A DNA stretch of 24,412 bases from Oleiagrimonas sp964608595. Its GTDB lineage: Bacteria > Pseudomonadota > Gammaproteobacteria > Xanthomonadales > Rhodanobacteraceae. This document shows, in pieces, positions 1 through 8,247 of this stretch; position 1 is the first letter of the stretch, and each line of letters starts with the position of its first letter. A program made the translations under genes and the position numbers. The DNA lies in contig CAZSOU010000031.1 in assembly GCA_964608595.1 (NCBI GenBank), positions 1 through 24,412 on the forward strand. Reading direction: 5' to 3'. The notes beneath the pieces are model-generated. The model saw only the letters and a list, made by a program, of their open reading frames with translations, did not search any database and was not told where the DNA came from.

Positions 1-548
1 GCGATGGCGATGATGCCGATTTTCCACCACACCAGCGCATTGTTGATGCGCGCGAACCAGCGCACGCCGAGCATGTTGATGAGGCAGAACACGAACAGGA
101 ACACGCAGGCCACGGCCAGCCCCGGCCCGGTCAACACCGGCGAGCCGTCCTTCAAGGTCTGCAGCCACGGGATGTAAGTCGCCGCGTATTGCAACACCGC
201 CAGCACTTCCAGCGGCGCGACCGCGACCGTGGCCAGCCAGGTGATCCAGCCGGAGGTGTAACTGGCAAACGAACCGAACGCGAAATGCGGAAAACGCACC
301 ACGCCGCCTGATACCGGGAACATCGTGCCCAGTTCGGCATAGGTGAGGCCGATGAAGGCGATCATGACCGCGCCGACGATCCACGACAATATGGACGCCG
401 GTCCGGCCATCTGCGCGGCGTTCATCGCGCCGAACAGCCAGCCGGAGCCGATGATCGAACCGACCGCGGTGAAAAGCAGGCCGACGGTGCCGATGTGGCG
501 TTTGAGACGGTGATCGCCGGTCGCGGGTTGGGTTATCGGTGGTGGCAT
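1..548 (-). CDS. APC-family amino acid permease (N-terminal part, cut by window edge)
   Basis: Reading leftward from an ATG at 548, about 182 codons stay open to the window edge. The protein is very hydrophobic and carries the APC-superfamily first-helix signature GSIIGSGWLFG at about residues 31-41, followed by further membrane segments (SWIVGAVMIAFIGLTYAELG and a stretch ending VRWFARINNALVWWKIGI). By family knowledge it is an inner-membrane amino acid/cation symporter; the substrate cannot be read from the sequence. Its start lies 12 bp after the dadA stop on the same strand, with only a weak GAGAAA ribosome-binding site, so it is probably co-transcribed with dadA and may import the amino acid that DadA oxidises. 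The C-terminal helices are outside the window. Confidence 0.85.
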   Translation of the reverse strand, partial: MPPPITQPATGDHRLKRHIGTVGLLFTAVGSIIGSGWLFGAMNAAQMAGPASILSWIVGAVMIAFIGLTYAELGTMFPVSGGVVRFPHFAFGSFASYTSGWITWLATVAVAPLEVLAVLQYAATYIPWLQTLKDGSPVLTGPGLAVACVFLFVFCLINMLGVRWFARINNALVWWKIGIIAI

Positions 549-560
549 GGTGTTTCTCGG

Positions 561-2054
561 TCAGGCGTGGATGGGTTTGGCGGGTTTGCAATGCGACCCG
601 AAAGCGCAGGGCGAACACTGCCCGCCGCTCTTGTCCGGCAATGCGCGATTTGTATCTGCCATTTCCCGTTCGCCCTGAGCGCAGGCCCGAAGGGCCGAAG
701 TCGAAGGGTTCTCCAAGCAGCCCTTCGACTCCGCTTGCTGACGCAAGCCACGCTCAGGGCGAACGGTATTTTTTGCTTTTCCGGCCTGCCTCCGTGGCCG
801 CTTCCGGTATCGGGAAACATCCAGCCCCTCGGTGTTGATCTGCGGTGCCACGCCGGCCATCAGGTCGGCCAGATAGCTGCCCGACCCGCAGGCCATCGTC
901 CAGCCCAGCGTGCCGTGGCCGGTATTGAGGTACAGGTTGTCGAACGGTGTCGCGCCGACGACCGGCGTGCCGTCCGGCGTGGCCGGGCGCAAGCCGGCCC
1001 AGAAACGGCCCGGAGCCGGATCGCAGGCATGAGGGAAGATGTCGGCCACGACTTGTTCCAGCGTGCTGCGGCGACGTGCCGGCCGCGACAAGTCGAACCC
1101 GCACACCTCGGCCATGCCGCCGACACGAATGCGTTCATCGAACCGGGTGATCGCCACCTTGTGACTTTCGTCGAGCACGGTCGACACGGGTGCCATCGTC
1201 GCATCGGCAATGGGCAGGGTCAGCGAGTAACCCTTGAGCGGATACACCGGCAACCGCATGCCCAGCGGCGCAAGCAACTGCGGCGTGTGACAGCCAAGCG
1301 CAAGCACATAGCGATCGGCGCGCTCGATCCCGCCATCGATGCGCACACCGCTGATGCGCCGGTTCGCCTGTTCGAGCGCGCCCACCGTCACGTTGAAACG
1401 AAACCTCACGCCGGCGGCCCGAGCGCGTTGCGCCAGACGCCGCGTGAACAGCTCGCAATCGCCGGTTTCATCATCGGGCAGGCGCAACGCCCCGGTGAAT
1501 TTGTCGATGCCGTCGGCCAATGCCGGTTCCGCGGCGACGATGCCTCGACGATCAAGCAGTTCGTACGGTACGCCGTGCTGGTCGAGCACGGCCGTGTCCT
1601 TGCCGACGGCATCCAGTTGCGCCTGCGTCCGAAACAGTTGCAACGTCCCGCGCCGGCGACCTTCGTAATCCAACCCGGTGTCGGCGCACAACTGGTGCAG
1701 GCACGCCTGGCTGTAACGCGCCAGGCGCAGCATGCGGGCCTTGTTGACGCCGTAACGCGCCGCCGTGCATTGGCCGAGCATGCGCGAAAGCCACAGGTAC
1801 TGGCGCGGATCGAGACCCGGCTTGATCTTGAGCGGTGCATCTTTCGAAAACAACCACTTCAATGCCTTCAACGGTACGCCCGGCGCGGCCCAGGGCGAGG
1901 CGTACCCGGGTGAAATCTGTCCGGCATTGGCGAAACTGGTGCCCTGCGCGGGGCCGGCGGCACGGTCGATCACGGTGACATCGAACCCCGCGCGTGCCAG
2001 ATACCACGCGCTGGTCACACCGATGACACCGCTGCCGAGAACCAGTACGCGCAT
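561..2054 (-). CDS. dadA: D-amino acid dehydrogenase, DadA-type, with atypical C-terminal extension
   Basis: FAD-dependent oxidative deamination of D-amino acids to 2-oxo acids and ammonia at the inner membrane, passing electrons to the respiratory chain (family knowledge). The N-terminus has the dinucleotide-binding motif GSGVIG (residues 7-12), then the DadA hallmarks NAGQISPGYASPWAAPGVPL, LPDDETGDC, VYPLKGYSLTLPI and LNTGHGTLGWTMACGSG. I chose the ATG at 2054 because GAGGGG lies 8 bases upstream and the protein then begins as E. coli DadA does; a GTG at 2063 is also in frame. The product would be 497 residues against about 430 for E. coli DadA. DadA-like similarity stops near residue 415 (about position 810) and the remaining roughly 80 residues are low-complexity sequence running through a palindromic repeat at 667-765. 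The start is 27 bp after the amidohydrolase stop, indicating one operon. No alanine racemase gene is adjacent. Confidence 0.92.
   Translation of the reverse strand: MRVLVLGSGVIGVTSAWYLARAGFDVTVIDRAAGPAQGTSFANAGQISPGYASPWAAPGVPLKALKWLFSKDAPLKIKPGLDPRQYLWLSRMLGQCTAARYGVNKARMLRLARYSQACLHQLCADTGLDYEGRRRGTLQLFRTQAQLDAVGKDTAVLDQHGVPYELLDRRGIVAAEPALADGIDKFTGALRLPDDETGDCELFTRRLAQRARAAGVRFRFNVTVGALEQANRRISGVRIDGGIERADRYVLALGCHTPQLLAPLGMRLPVYPLKGYSLTLPIADATMAPVSTVLDESHKVAITRFDERIRVGGMAEVCGFDLSRPARRRSTLEQVVADIFPHACDPAPGRFWAGLRPATPDGTPVVGATPFDNLYLNTGHGTLGWTMACGSGSYLADLMAGVAPQINTEGLDVSRYRKRPRRQAGKAKNTVRPERGLRQQAESKGCLENPSTSALRACAQGEREMADTNRALPDKSGGQCSPCAFGSHCKPAKPIHA
667..765. repeat. Dispersed double-palindrome repeat inside the dadA 3' end
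   Basis: Nested inverted repeats are visible. The outer arms CGTTCGCCCTGAGCG (667-681) and CGCTCAGGGCGAACG (751-765) are exact reverse complements, and the inner arms AGTCGAAGGG (699-708) and CCCTTCGACT (721-730) are also exact. Small additional hairpins lie at GGCCCGAAGGGCC and GCTTGCTGACGCAAGC. This composition is typical of dispersed intergenic palindromes in proteobacteria. A related, more decayed copy is at 4149-4262. Here the element is read through by the dadA frame. Confidence 0.8.
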
Positions 2055-2081
2055 GCGCTTCACCCCTCGCCGAAGCGACCT

Positions 2082-3905
2082 TCACTCGGCATGATTGAAC
2101 TCGGGCATGGCCTCGAACGTCTGCCCCTTGCGCCACGCTTCCGCGCCATCACGTTTGTACACGACTTTGCCGCCGATGATGGTGTAAAGCACTCGCGTCT
2201 TCAGAATCTGATCGCTCGGCATGGTCAGAAGGTTGCCCGAAAACACGTCGATGTCGGCCAGCTTTCCGGGTGTCAGCGACCCGATTTCATGCTCCGCGAA
2301 AATCGCGTAGGCATTGTTCCAGGTGTAGGACCTGAGCTCCTGCATGCGCGTCTTGGCCTCGCCGGGGAAAAACGTCTTTTTGCCGTGATCGTAGGCGCGG
2401 GTGACGCCGCAATAGAACACCGGGATGGGGTTGGTATCCTCGACCGGGGTGTCGGTGCCATCCAGCACGATGGCCCCGCTGTCGATCAATTTCTTCCATG
2501 CGTACGCGCCCTCTTTCGCACGCTTTTCGCCGATGCGCGATACCACCATGGGCGCATCCGAGCAGGCATGAATTGACTGCATGGAAGCGATCACGCCCAT
2601 CTCGGCAAAACGCGGGATGTCGGCAGGGTTCAAATGCTGGGCATGTTCGATGCGCCAGCGCAGCTTGTGTGCCGCCGGATCGGCTTCGAATATCTTCTGG
2701 TACATGTCCAGCACCTCGCGATTGGCGCGGTCACCGATGGCGTGGATGGATACCTGGAAGCCGTCGCGCGCGGCAATGCGCGCAAGTTTCGCCAGGTCGC
2801 TCATCGGCGTGACGTTCTTGCCGGTGATATCGGGCGCATCGCTGTAGGGTTTCAGGAACCAGGCACTGCGCGTACCCAGGGCGCCGTCGGACACGTCCTC
2901 CCCGATGCCGCGCACGGTGAAATGGTTGTCGGCATAACCGATGGTCTTGTAGTCGGCCAGGTGCTTGTCGACGCTGGCGACGTCCGTCACACCGACATTG
3001 ACGTACAGCCGCAGCGGAAACGTGCCATCGGCCACCCCTTTGGCAACCTGCTGCTTCAGCCAGTCGATGGTCTCGAAGCTTTCCCCCTGATCGACGAAGG
3101 TGGTGATGCCCTTGCTGACCTCGTTCTGTACCGCCAGCTGCAACGCCTTCTCGCGGCGCGCCTGCCGTTCGGCCGGCGGCAGGCCGTCAAGGTATTTCTG
3201 ATACGCGGCGTACACCGGTCCCGCCGCGGTGTCCTTGAGCATGCCGATGGCGTGGCCCTGCGCATCGCGCACGATGGTGCCGCCATCCGGATCGGGCGTC
3301 TGGTCGGTGATGCCGGCAAGTTTCAGTGCCTGCGCGTTGGCGTAAAGCCCGTGGTAGCTGGCGGTGGTCAGCAATACCGGATTGTCGGGCGAAACCGCAT
3401 CCAGGCTCGCCGGCAGCGGCAGACCATTCAGGTTCGGCTGAGGCGGGCGATCCCACTTGCTCTCCTGCCAGCCGAAACCGACGATCCACTGACCGGGCCT
3501 GGCCTTGGCAACAGCATCTTTCACCATCGCCACCACGCCATCCCAGTTTTTTGCCTTGCCCACATTGAGCTGCATCAGCGATTCGCCGGTATCCATCAAG
3601 TGGCCGTGGCCCTCGATGAACCCGGGGGTGACGAATGCGCCGTGCAGATCGAGCACTTTCGTATCGTCGTCGATGTAATGGGCAATGGACGCGTTGCTGC
3701 CGACAGCCTGAATGCGGCCGTCACGAACGGCCAGCGCCTGGGCTTCGGGCTGCAGCGGGTCGAGCGTGACAATGGTCGCATCGCGCAGCACCAGATCGGC
3801 GGGCTCGAGCTTGGGTGGAAAGCCGTCGACCGCGCCACTGGCGGCCACCGCCGTGGTGACGGCGCCGAGTGCGGCAACGGCAAACAAGGTACGGATTGAT
3901 TTCAT
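2082..3905 (-). CDS. Exported amidohydrolase, YtcJ-like (amidohydrolase family 3)
   Basis: A metal-dependent hydrolase of the amidohydrolase superfamily, 607 residues. The N-terminus is a signal peptide (MKSIRTLFAVAALGAVTTAV, likely cleaved near residue 22), so it should act in the periplasm. The mature part begins with the small beta domain (ADLVLRDATIVTLDP, RDGRIQAVG), then the metal-binding HxH in EGHGHL (H100 and H102), later IHAIGDRANREVLD, RIEHAQHL and a DGTDTPVEDTNP segment, all in the order expected for YtcJ-like proteins. The ATG at 3905 was chosen because GGAG lies 6 bases upstream and it begins exactly at the signal peptide; the frame is open further upstream but without comparable support. 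It is the first gene of a run with dadA and the permease. Family members cleave C-N bonds such as N-acyl or N-formyl groups; the substrate here is unknown. The gene context suggests release of amino acids, possibly D-forms. Confidence 0.88.
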   Translation of the reverse strand: MKSIRTLFAVAALGAVTTAVAASGAVDGFPPKLEPADLVLRDATIVTLDPLQPEAQALAVRDGRIQAVGSNASIAHYIDDDTKVLDLHGAFVTPGFIEGHGHLMDTGESLMQLNVGKAKNWDGVVAMVKDAVAKARPGQWIVGFGWQESKWDRPPQPNLNGLPLPASLDAVSPDNPVLLTTASYHGLYANAQALKLAGITDQTPDPDGGTIVRDAQGHAIGMLKDTAAGPVYAAYQKYLDGLPPAERQARREKALQLAVQNEVSKGITTFVDQGESFETIDWLKQQVAKGVADGTFPLRLYVNVGVTDVASVDKHLADYKTIGYADNHFTVRGIGEDVSDGALGTRSAWFLKPYSDAPDITGKNVTPMSDLAKLARIAARDGFQVSIHAIGDRANREVLDMYQKIFEADPAAHKLRWRIEHAQHLNPADIPRFAEMGVIASMQSIHACSDAPMVVSRIGEKRAKEGAYAWKKLIDSGAIVLDGTDTPVEDTNPIPVFYCGVTRAYDHGKKTFFPGEAKTRMQELRSYTWNNAYAIFAEHEIGSLTPGKLADIDVFSGNLLTMPSDQILKTRVLYTIIGGKVVYKRDGAEAWRKGQTFEAMPEFNHAE

Positions 3906-4281
3906 CGAACGCTCCATTCGCATGGCAAACATCAGTCGTGGATCACCCCTTCCCTGATCATGCGGAAAACATGCGCCGTGTGCCACCCTGGCCGGACAAC
4001 CTCGCCACCCGATGCATTCCAACGACGCATCACGCGCGGACAATACGTCCGAGCATAGGCAACAAGAGTCGTCAACGACCAATGAAAAGACCCGCACCTG
4101 GCATAACCGCAGGTTGTGGGCCTTGGAACTTGTCCGCAAATGACGACACCGTTCGTGTTGAGCGAAGTCGAAACCGCGGAAATCCGCATTGCACGACGCT
4201 TCGGCTTCGCGCCTTCGGCGCCACGCCTGTCCCGAGCCGGTCGAAGGGCTCCGTGCGAACGGCCGTGTTGCCGACAGGCCC
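3906..4281. other. Intergenic region between the regulator gene and the amidohydrolase operon
   Basis: About 376 bp without a convincing gene. It must hold the promoter of the leftward amidohydrolase-dadA-permease run, since the regulator gene next door is transcribed in the same direction and ends at 4282. I could not assign confident -35/-10 boxes. Its right third is occupied by a decayed palindromic repeat (4149-4262). Confidence 0.5.
4149..4262. repeat. Decayed copy of the dispersed palindromic repeat
   Basis: The left end CCGTTCGTGTTGAGCGAAGT and the right end GGTCGAAGGGCTCCGTGCGAACGG (its last bases are CGAACGG) form imperfect inverted arms. Between them are CGCGCCTTCGGCGC and CCTGTCCCGAGCCGGTCGAA, words shared with the dadA-embedded copy (GTCGAAGGG, CGAACGG). 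It lies just downstream of the LysR-type gene and may help terminate its transcription. Confidence 0.55.
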
Positions 4282-5184
4282 TCAGCGCCCGGACAGCATG
4301 CCCTTCGACAGCCGTCGCACGATGTCGAGAAAACGCTTCTGCACCGGAGTCAAGGGGCTGTCGTTGCGGTACAACGCGTACAGGACCACGTCCATGTTCA
4401 ATTGGAGCGGGCGGGTCTGCACCTGTTTGTCGCCGCCGCAACAAGCCGTGAACGGATCCACCAGCGCCAGCCCTTCGCCGCGCGAGACCAGCGCATGCGC
4501 CAGCTGGTAGGTCTGCACCCACACCGAGGCGCGCGGCGCCGGGTCGACTTCGGCCAGACGACTCTGCAGCATGTTGCCGAAGGCATCGCGCACGGTAATG
4601 CCGATCATCGGCTGATTGGCCAGGGCCTCGATCGGCAGCGGCTTGTTCAATTCATCCGGCGACCACCAGCCCGGCGGCGCAATGACCATGACCCGGCCGC
4701 GGCACAGTGCCTCGCGCTGCAGGTTCTGCTGGTCGATGTCCTGCAGCGTGAGGCCGATATCCGTCTCGCGCAACGTCAGGGTTTTGCACATCACCACCGA
4801 ATGCTGCGTGGACAGCTCCGAGGTCGTGCCCGGAAAGGCTTCGCGCAACAACACCGTGGCATCAGGCAATACCGCCTGTGCCAGGGTCGGCGTGCAGGTG
4901 ACGCGCAGCGGACAGCTCTCGGGCTCGCTCAGGGTTTTGGTGAGGCGACCGAGGTCGTTGACTTCGTGAATGATCCGTTCGATGCGATGGCGCAGCAGCA
5001 ACGCCTCGCGCGTGGGCTGCAGACGACCGCGCACGCGGCTGAACAAATCGAAGCCCAGTTGCGCCTCGGCATGTTGCAGTGCCTTGCTGGCCGCCGGCTG
5101 CGAGATGTTCAACAGCTTGGCCGCCCCGGTCAGACTGCCGGTGGTGAGAATGGCGTGGAAAAGCTCGATGTATCGAAGTCGCAT
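4282..5184 (-). CDS. LysR-type transcriptional regulator
   Basis: A 300-residue protein with an N-terminal winged helix-turn-helix at about residues 1-60: the stretch AILTTGSLTGAAKLLNISQP followed by AASKALQHAEAQLGFDLFSR is the classic LysR recognition region. A linker helix and a periplasmic-binding-protein-like effector domain follow (PLRVTCTPTLAQAVLP, then DIGLTLQDID and RVMVIAPPGWW). The start was placed at the ATG at 5184, giving MRLRYIELF, the usual LysR opening; the frame extends 22 codons upstream but those residues do not look like the family. The downstream neighbours on the same strand are the amidohydrolase, dadA and permease genes, so it probably controls them in response to an amino acid-like effector. 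Unlike many LysR genes it is not divergent from its presumed target. The effector is unknown. Confidence 0.9.
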   Translation of the reverse strand: MRLRYIELFHAILTTGSLTGAAKLLNISQPAASKALQHAEAQLGFDLFSRVRGRLQPTREALLLRHRIERIIHEVNDLGRLTKTLSEPESCPLRVTCTPTLAQAVLPDATVLLREAFPGTTSELSTQHSVVMCKTLTLRETDIGLTLQDIDQQNLQREALCRGRVMVIAPPGWWSPDELNKPLPIEALANQPMIGITVRDAFGNMLQSRLAEVDPAPRASVWVQTYQLAHALVSRGEGLALVDPFTACCGGDKQVQTRPLQLNMDVVLYALYRNDSPLTPVQKRFLDIVRRLSKGMLSGR

Positions 5185-5307
5185 GTCCAATCGTCGAATG
5201 GCGGCCGCAAACCGATACCCCGACATAACCCGAAAGCGGAGTTTACGCAAATCCCATCATGCACGGTATCGCGTGACGGCTCGCGGAAACCTCTCCCGAC
5301 CGGGCCT

Positions 5308-8247
5308 TCAAAAGCGATAGCGCATCTGCAAGTTGACGTTCAAGGCGCGAAAGCGGCGACCAGCATCCCGGTAATCGGCATCCAGCGACCACGCCCAATG
5401 ACGCCCGAAGCGGGTTCGTACCGCGGCTCCGATTTCTCCGCTGTTGCGCGCCAACGATTGCCCCGTGACGGTGAAGCGCGCTCGCGGCGCACCGGCCAGC
5501 GCAGCCGTAAAGTCGAGGTTTTGCCCGAACATCACGTGCTGCAAAGCAACATGGCCCGTCAACGCCGTGTGTCCGGCGATCCAGTCAAAGCCCCAGGAGC
5601 CGCGCAAACCCAGCTCCACCAGCCCGATGTTCTGGATACGATCATCTGCAGTGAGGCCGAACCCCATGGCCCCGTGTTCAGTGAAACGATCCTGGTCAAG
5701 GCGCAACAGCGACACGGCGACGTGCGGGGTGAAATGGGTGAATGCGCGTCCCGCCGAAGCACTGGCCCGAAACAGTGAACTACCGCGGCTCGAAGCCAGA
5801 TGAAAGACGTCCGGGCCGATCAATGCCTCGCGCTGGATGCGCCGGTCGGTGCGTGCGCGGGTCACGCGGCTTTCGACGTACGTGCCATTTTTTCCGCGGG
5901 TCCGCGCATACACGCCGACCAGCGTACCGCGGGCACGTGCATGTCCCGCCAACGCATCCAGACGCGCCTCCGTTCCGGACGCACCCACCACAAGTCCGAA
6001 TGTCGTGTTGCCAGACACGGGGATATCGATGCCAGCGAGTCGGCCATGGCCTGTGGCGCGAGCCGATGCGTAACCCGCTTCGGACAAGGCAAAACCCGTG
6101 TTGTAGTACGTTGCCCACGTCCCCGCGTGCATGTCGGCCGCGGCTTCGTGCTGCGTCACGAGACGGTCGACCCGCTGTGATGCGGACACGGCAACGGCGC
6201 TGATGGTGCTGTTGACTTGTCCCGACAAGCTTTTCACGCTTGCGTCGATCATGCGTTGGCCGGACGCCGAAAGAAAGCGTGCTGCCATGTCCAGAAACGC
6301 CCGGTGATCTGCATAGTCGCCCCGACTCCAGGTATCCGCCTGCTGCAGCGCCTTTTCCAATCCACCGGCGGCAGCCACGACGGTGGGCGCCGATACCGAC
6401 ACGGCTTCCCCGGTCGACTTGCGTGTCACCTCGGCGGAGACCTTGTCTGCGGCATACTCCACAGCCACGTCGTACATGCCGAGATTGGAGGTGTGATCAT
6501 CGGCAAAACGTCCGTCGATGGACTTGGCACTGACAAGAATTTCGGTTGCTTCGGGGTCGTAATGATCCGCGGCGCGAATGATCAACGTCCCGTCCAGTTT
6601 GGCGGTACCACCCACGATGAGCGGGTGCCCGAGCTCGATGTCGGTCGTCGATCCTGCATAAGCGACGTAATTGCCGCTGACGTTCAAACCACTGTTCTTT
6701 GCGGTGCCGGTGCTTTCCACCGTGCCATGGTTGCGGAGATCGGCATCCACCCAACCGGCGCCGAACAATCGTCCATTGGCCTGCACCATGACGTCCGATG
6801 ACACCAGGCCCGACAACCAGAGGTTGCCGCCCTTGATGACCGTACCGCCCGCATACGTGTCATAACCCGATAATCGCAACACGCCGTCACTCGCACCATC
6901 CATGATCAACGAACCGGGTCCCGCGATGTCGTTGCCGAAATTCGCGTGGTGCGACCCGACGTCAAACGTACCAATGGCCCAGTCCGGATCATCCGTCAAC
7001 CAGGCCGGCCCCCGAACGGCCCGACCGGCATTCAGCAAACCCCAGCCAAATGTAGAGTCGACACCGGCCGCGCCCAGATCGGTGGCTGTCGTGAGGATCG
7101 AGGCACGTACCTGCGGCATGCTCATCCATGGAAACGCTTCGCCAACCAGCGCAGCGGTTCCCGACACTTGGGGGGTGGCTGCCGAAGTACCACTCATCGT
7201 GAATGCATCGTTCCGGTTGTCCGCTTTTGTCGTATTCCAGTCAATGACCGCGAAGGCCCCGGGCGCGGCAATGCACCACGCCATCGCATCGCCACACTGG
7301 TTGGAGTAATCGGCCAGGTTCCGCGGATCCTGATCATCAAGCGCCACCACGGCGATCCAGCCCTTTTCAAGCCTCGGATACTCGGCCGGCGCCCGGGCTT
7401 CGCCGGAAGGGCGGTCATAGCCCCCGTTGCCCGCTGCCCACGACAGCAACGCGCCACGGTCCACGAGGTCCTCCAGCTTGTGCGCCACCGCCGACGGAAA
7501 TGCCCGGTCAATACGAGTCAAACTGGCCTCATCGACCTCGGAGTAGTCATCGAAAGCATCGTCGCCGCTGATCGAAAACGAAAAGATGTGTACGTCATCG
7601 TCCAGCATCTTTTCCATCGCCACCGGCAGCGCTCTCAAACGCGTATAACCCTCGTAGGGCGCTTCATCCGCCTGATCGGGTTCGGCACCGAACGCATTGA
7701 GATAAAGCGATGCATCCGGTGCCATGCCACCCTTGAGCGAATAACTTTTGGTTTCAAACGGAATACCGGCGGCCACATTCGCAACGCCGGTTCCGTGAAA
7801 ATCGTAATTGGTGGCGGAATCCGGTCGCGACTTGCGGGTGATGTCCACCGGCGCCGGGGTGCCGTCCGCGTCGGTCTCCCACCACTCCAGCGCCAGCTTG
7901 ACGCGATCGGTGAAACCGGCATTCAAAGGCACAAAACCGTTATCCATGATCGCAATGGACTGGCCTTTCCCCGTATAGCCGTCCGCATGCGCCTGAGTCC
8001 CGCCATTCGTCGTCAGTGCAAGCAGCGAATTCGTCGCCTTGGGTGGCGTCGGTTTCGACGCTGGTTGTGGCCGTACGCGATCCGGTACCGTCGGCGGCGG
8101 CGGCGCGGGCGGTGGCGAAGCGTGGCGGCGGACGTTGCTGCCCCCTCCACAGCCGCTCAACAAAATCACGCCTGCCAACGCAGGCACCCACAAGCAATCC
8201 GTAACGGTGCGCAAATCACGCGGGTTGCCGGTACGTTTCAGCTTCAT
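5308..8247 (-). CDS. Subtilisin-like serine protease autotransporter with lipoprotein signal
   Basis: A 979-residue surface protease (S8 family). The N-terminal signal ends in a lipobox, LLSGC (Cys33), followed by a proline-rich linker (about residues 44-70), so the passenger may be lipid-anchored. The S8 triad is Asp102 (AIMDNGF; the usual D-S/T-G is D-N-G here), His151 (FHGTGVA) and Ser355 (SGTSAATP), with the oxyanion Asn274 in WAAGNGG. After the catalytic domain comes a beta-helical passenger segment with the autotransporter-associated repeat-like motif LRLSGYDTYAGGTVIKGG. The last roughly 270 residues form an outer-membrane beta-barrel ending MRYRF with a C-terminal Phe. The ATG at 8247 is supported by the purine-rich GGGGAGGGGAA upstream; the frame continues 56 codons further without a plausible signal. 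Known relatives with this layout are NalP of Neisseria and SphB1 of Bordetella, which process other surface proteins. It is divergent from the peptidase/TonB-receptor operon. Confidence 0.93.
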   Translation of the reverse strand: MKLKRTGNPRDLRTVTDCLWVPALAGVILLSGCGGGSNVRRHASPPPAPPPPTVPDRVRPQPASKPTPPKATNSLLALTTNGGTQAHADGYTGKGQSIAIMDNGFVPLNAGFTDRVKLALEWWETDADGTPAPVDITRKSRPDSATNYDFHGTGVANVAAGIPFETKSYSLKGGMAPDASLYLNAFGAEPDQADEAPYEGYTRLRALPVAMEKMLDDDVHIFSFSISGDDAFDDYSEVDEASLTRIDRAFPSAVAHKLEDLVDRGALLSWAAGNGGYDRPSGEARAPAEYPRLEKGWIAVVALDDQDPRNLADYSNQCGDAMAWCIAAPGAFAVIDWNTTKADNRNDAFTMSGTSAATPQVSGTAALVGEAFPWMSMPQVRASILTTATDLGAAGVDSTFGWGLLNAGRAVRGPAWLTDDPDWAIGTFDVGSHHANFGNDIAGPGSLIMDGASDGVLRLSGYDTYAGGTVIKGGNLWLSGLVSSDVMVQANGRLFGAGWVDADLRNHGTVESTGTAKNSGLNVSGNYVAYAGSTTDIELGHPLIVGGTAKLDGTLIIRAADHYDPEATEILVSAKSIDGRFADDHTSNLGMYDVAVEYAADKVSAEVTRKSTGEAVSVSAPTVVAAAGGLEKALQQADTWSRGDYADHRAFLDMAARFLSASGQRMIDASVKSLSGQVNSTISAVAVSASQRVDRLVTQHEAAADMHAGTWATYYNTGFALSEAGYASARATGHGRLAGIDIPVSGNTTFGLVVGASGTEARLDALAGHARARGTLVGVYARTRGKNGTYVESRVTRARTDRRIQREALIGPDVFHLASSRGSSLFRASASAGRAFTHFTPHVAVSLLRLDQDRFTEHGAMGFGLTADDRIQNIGLVELGLRGSWGFDWIAGHTALTGHVALQHVMFGQNLDFTAALAGAPRARFTVTGQSLARNSGEIGAAVRTRFGRHWAWSLDADYRDAGRRFRALNVNLQMRYRF
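8170..8185. repeat. Hairpin repeat core inside the autotransporter signal peptide
   Basis: On the plus strand GCCTGCCAACGCAGGC is a perfect 6-bp stem with a 4-base loop. It is flanked by words typical of the dispersed 'GGGTGCCTGC...GCAGGC..GA' repeats of high-GC proteobacteria. It encodes part of the residues CLWVPALAGVIL of the autotransporter signal peptide. Confidence 0.5.

Noticed and set aside
495..3899. Long plus-strand frames (472 and 421 codons) opposite dadA and the amidohydrolase.
   Set aside because: Antisense shadows of well-recognised minus-strand enzymes; no domains are visible and the composition is biased.
3906..4139. N-terminal extension of the amidohydrolase upstream of 3905.
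   Set aside because: The ATG at 3905 has a well-placed GGAG and begins a clear signal peptide; the upstream residues do not resemble a leader.
5185..5250. N-terminal extension of the LysR-type protein.
   Set aside because: LysR proteins begin almost directly with the helix-turn-helix region, as the ATG at 5184 gives.
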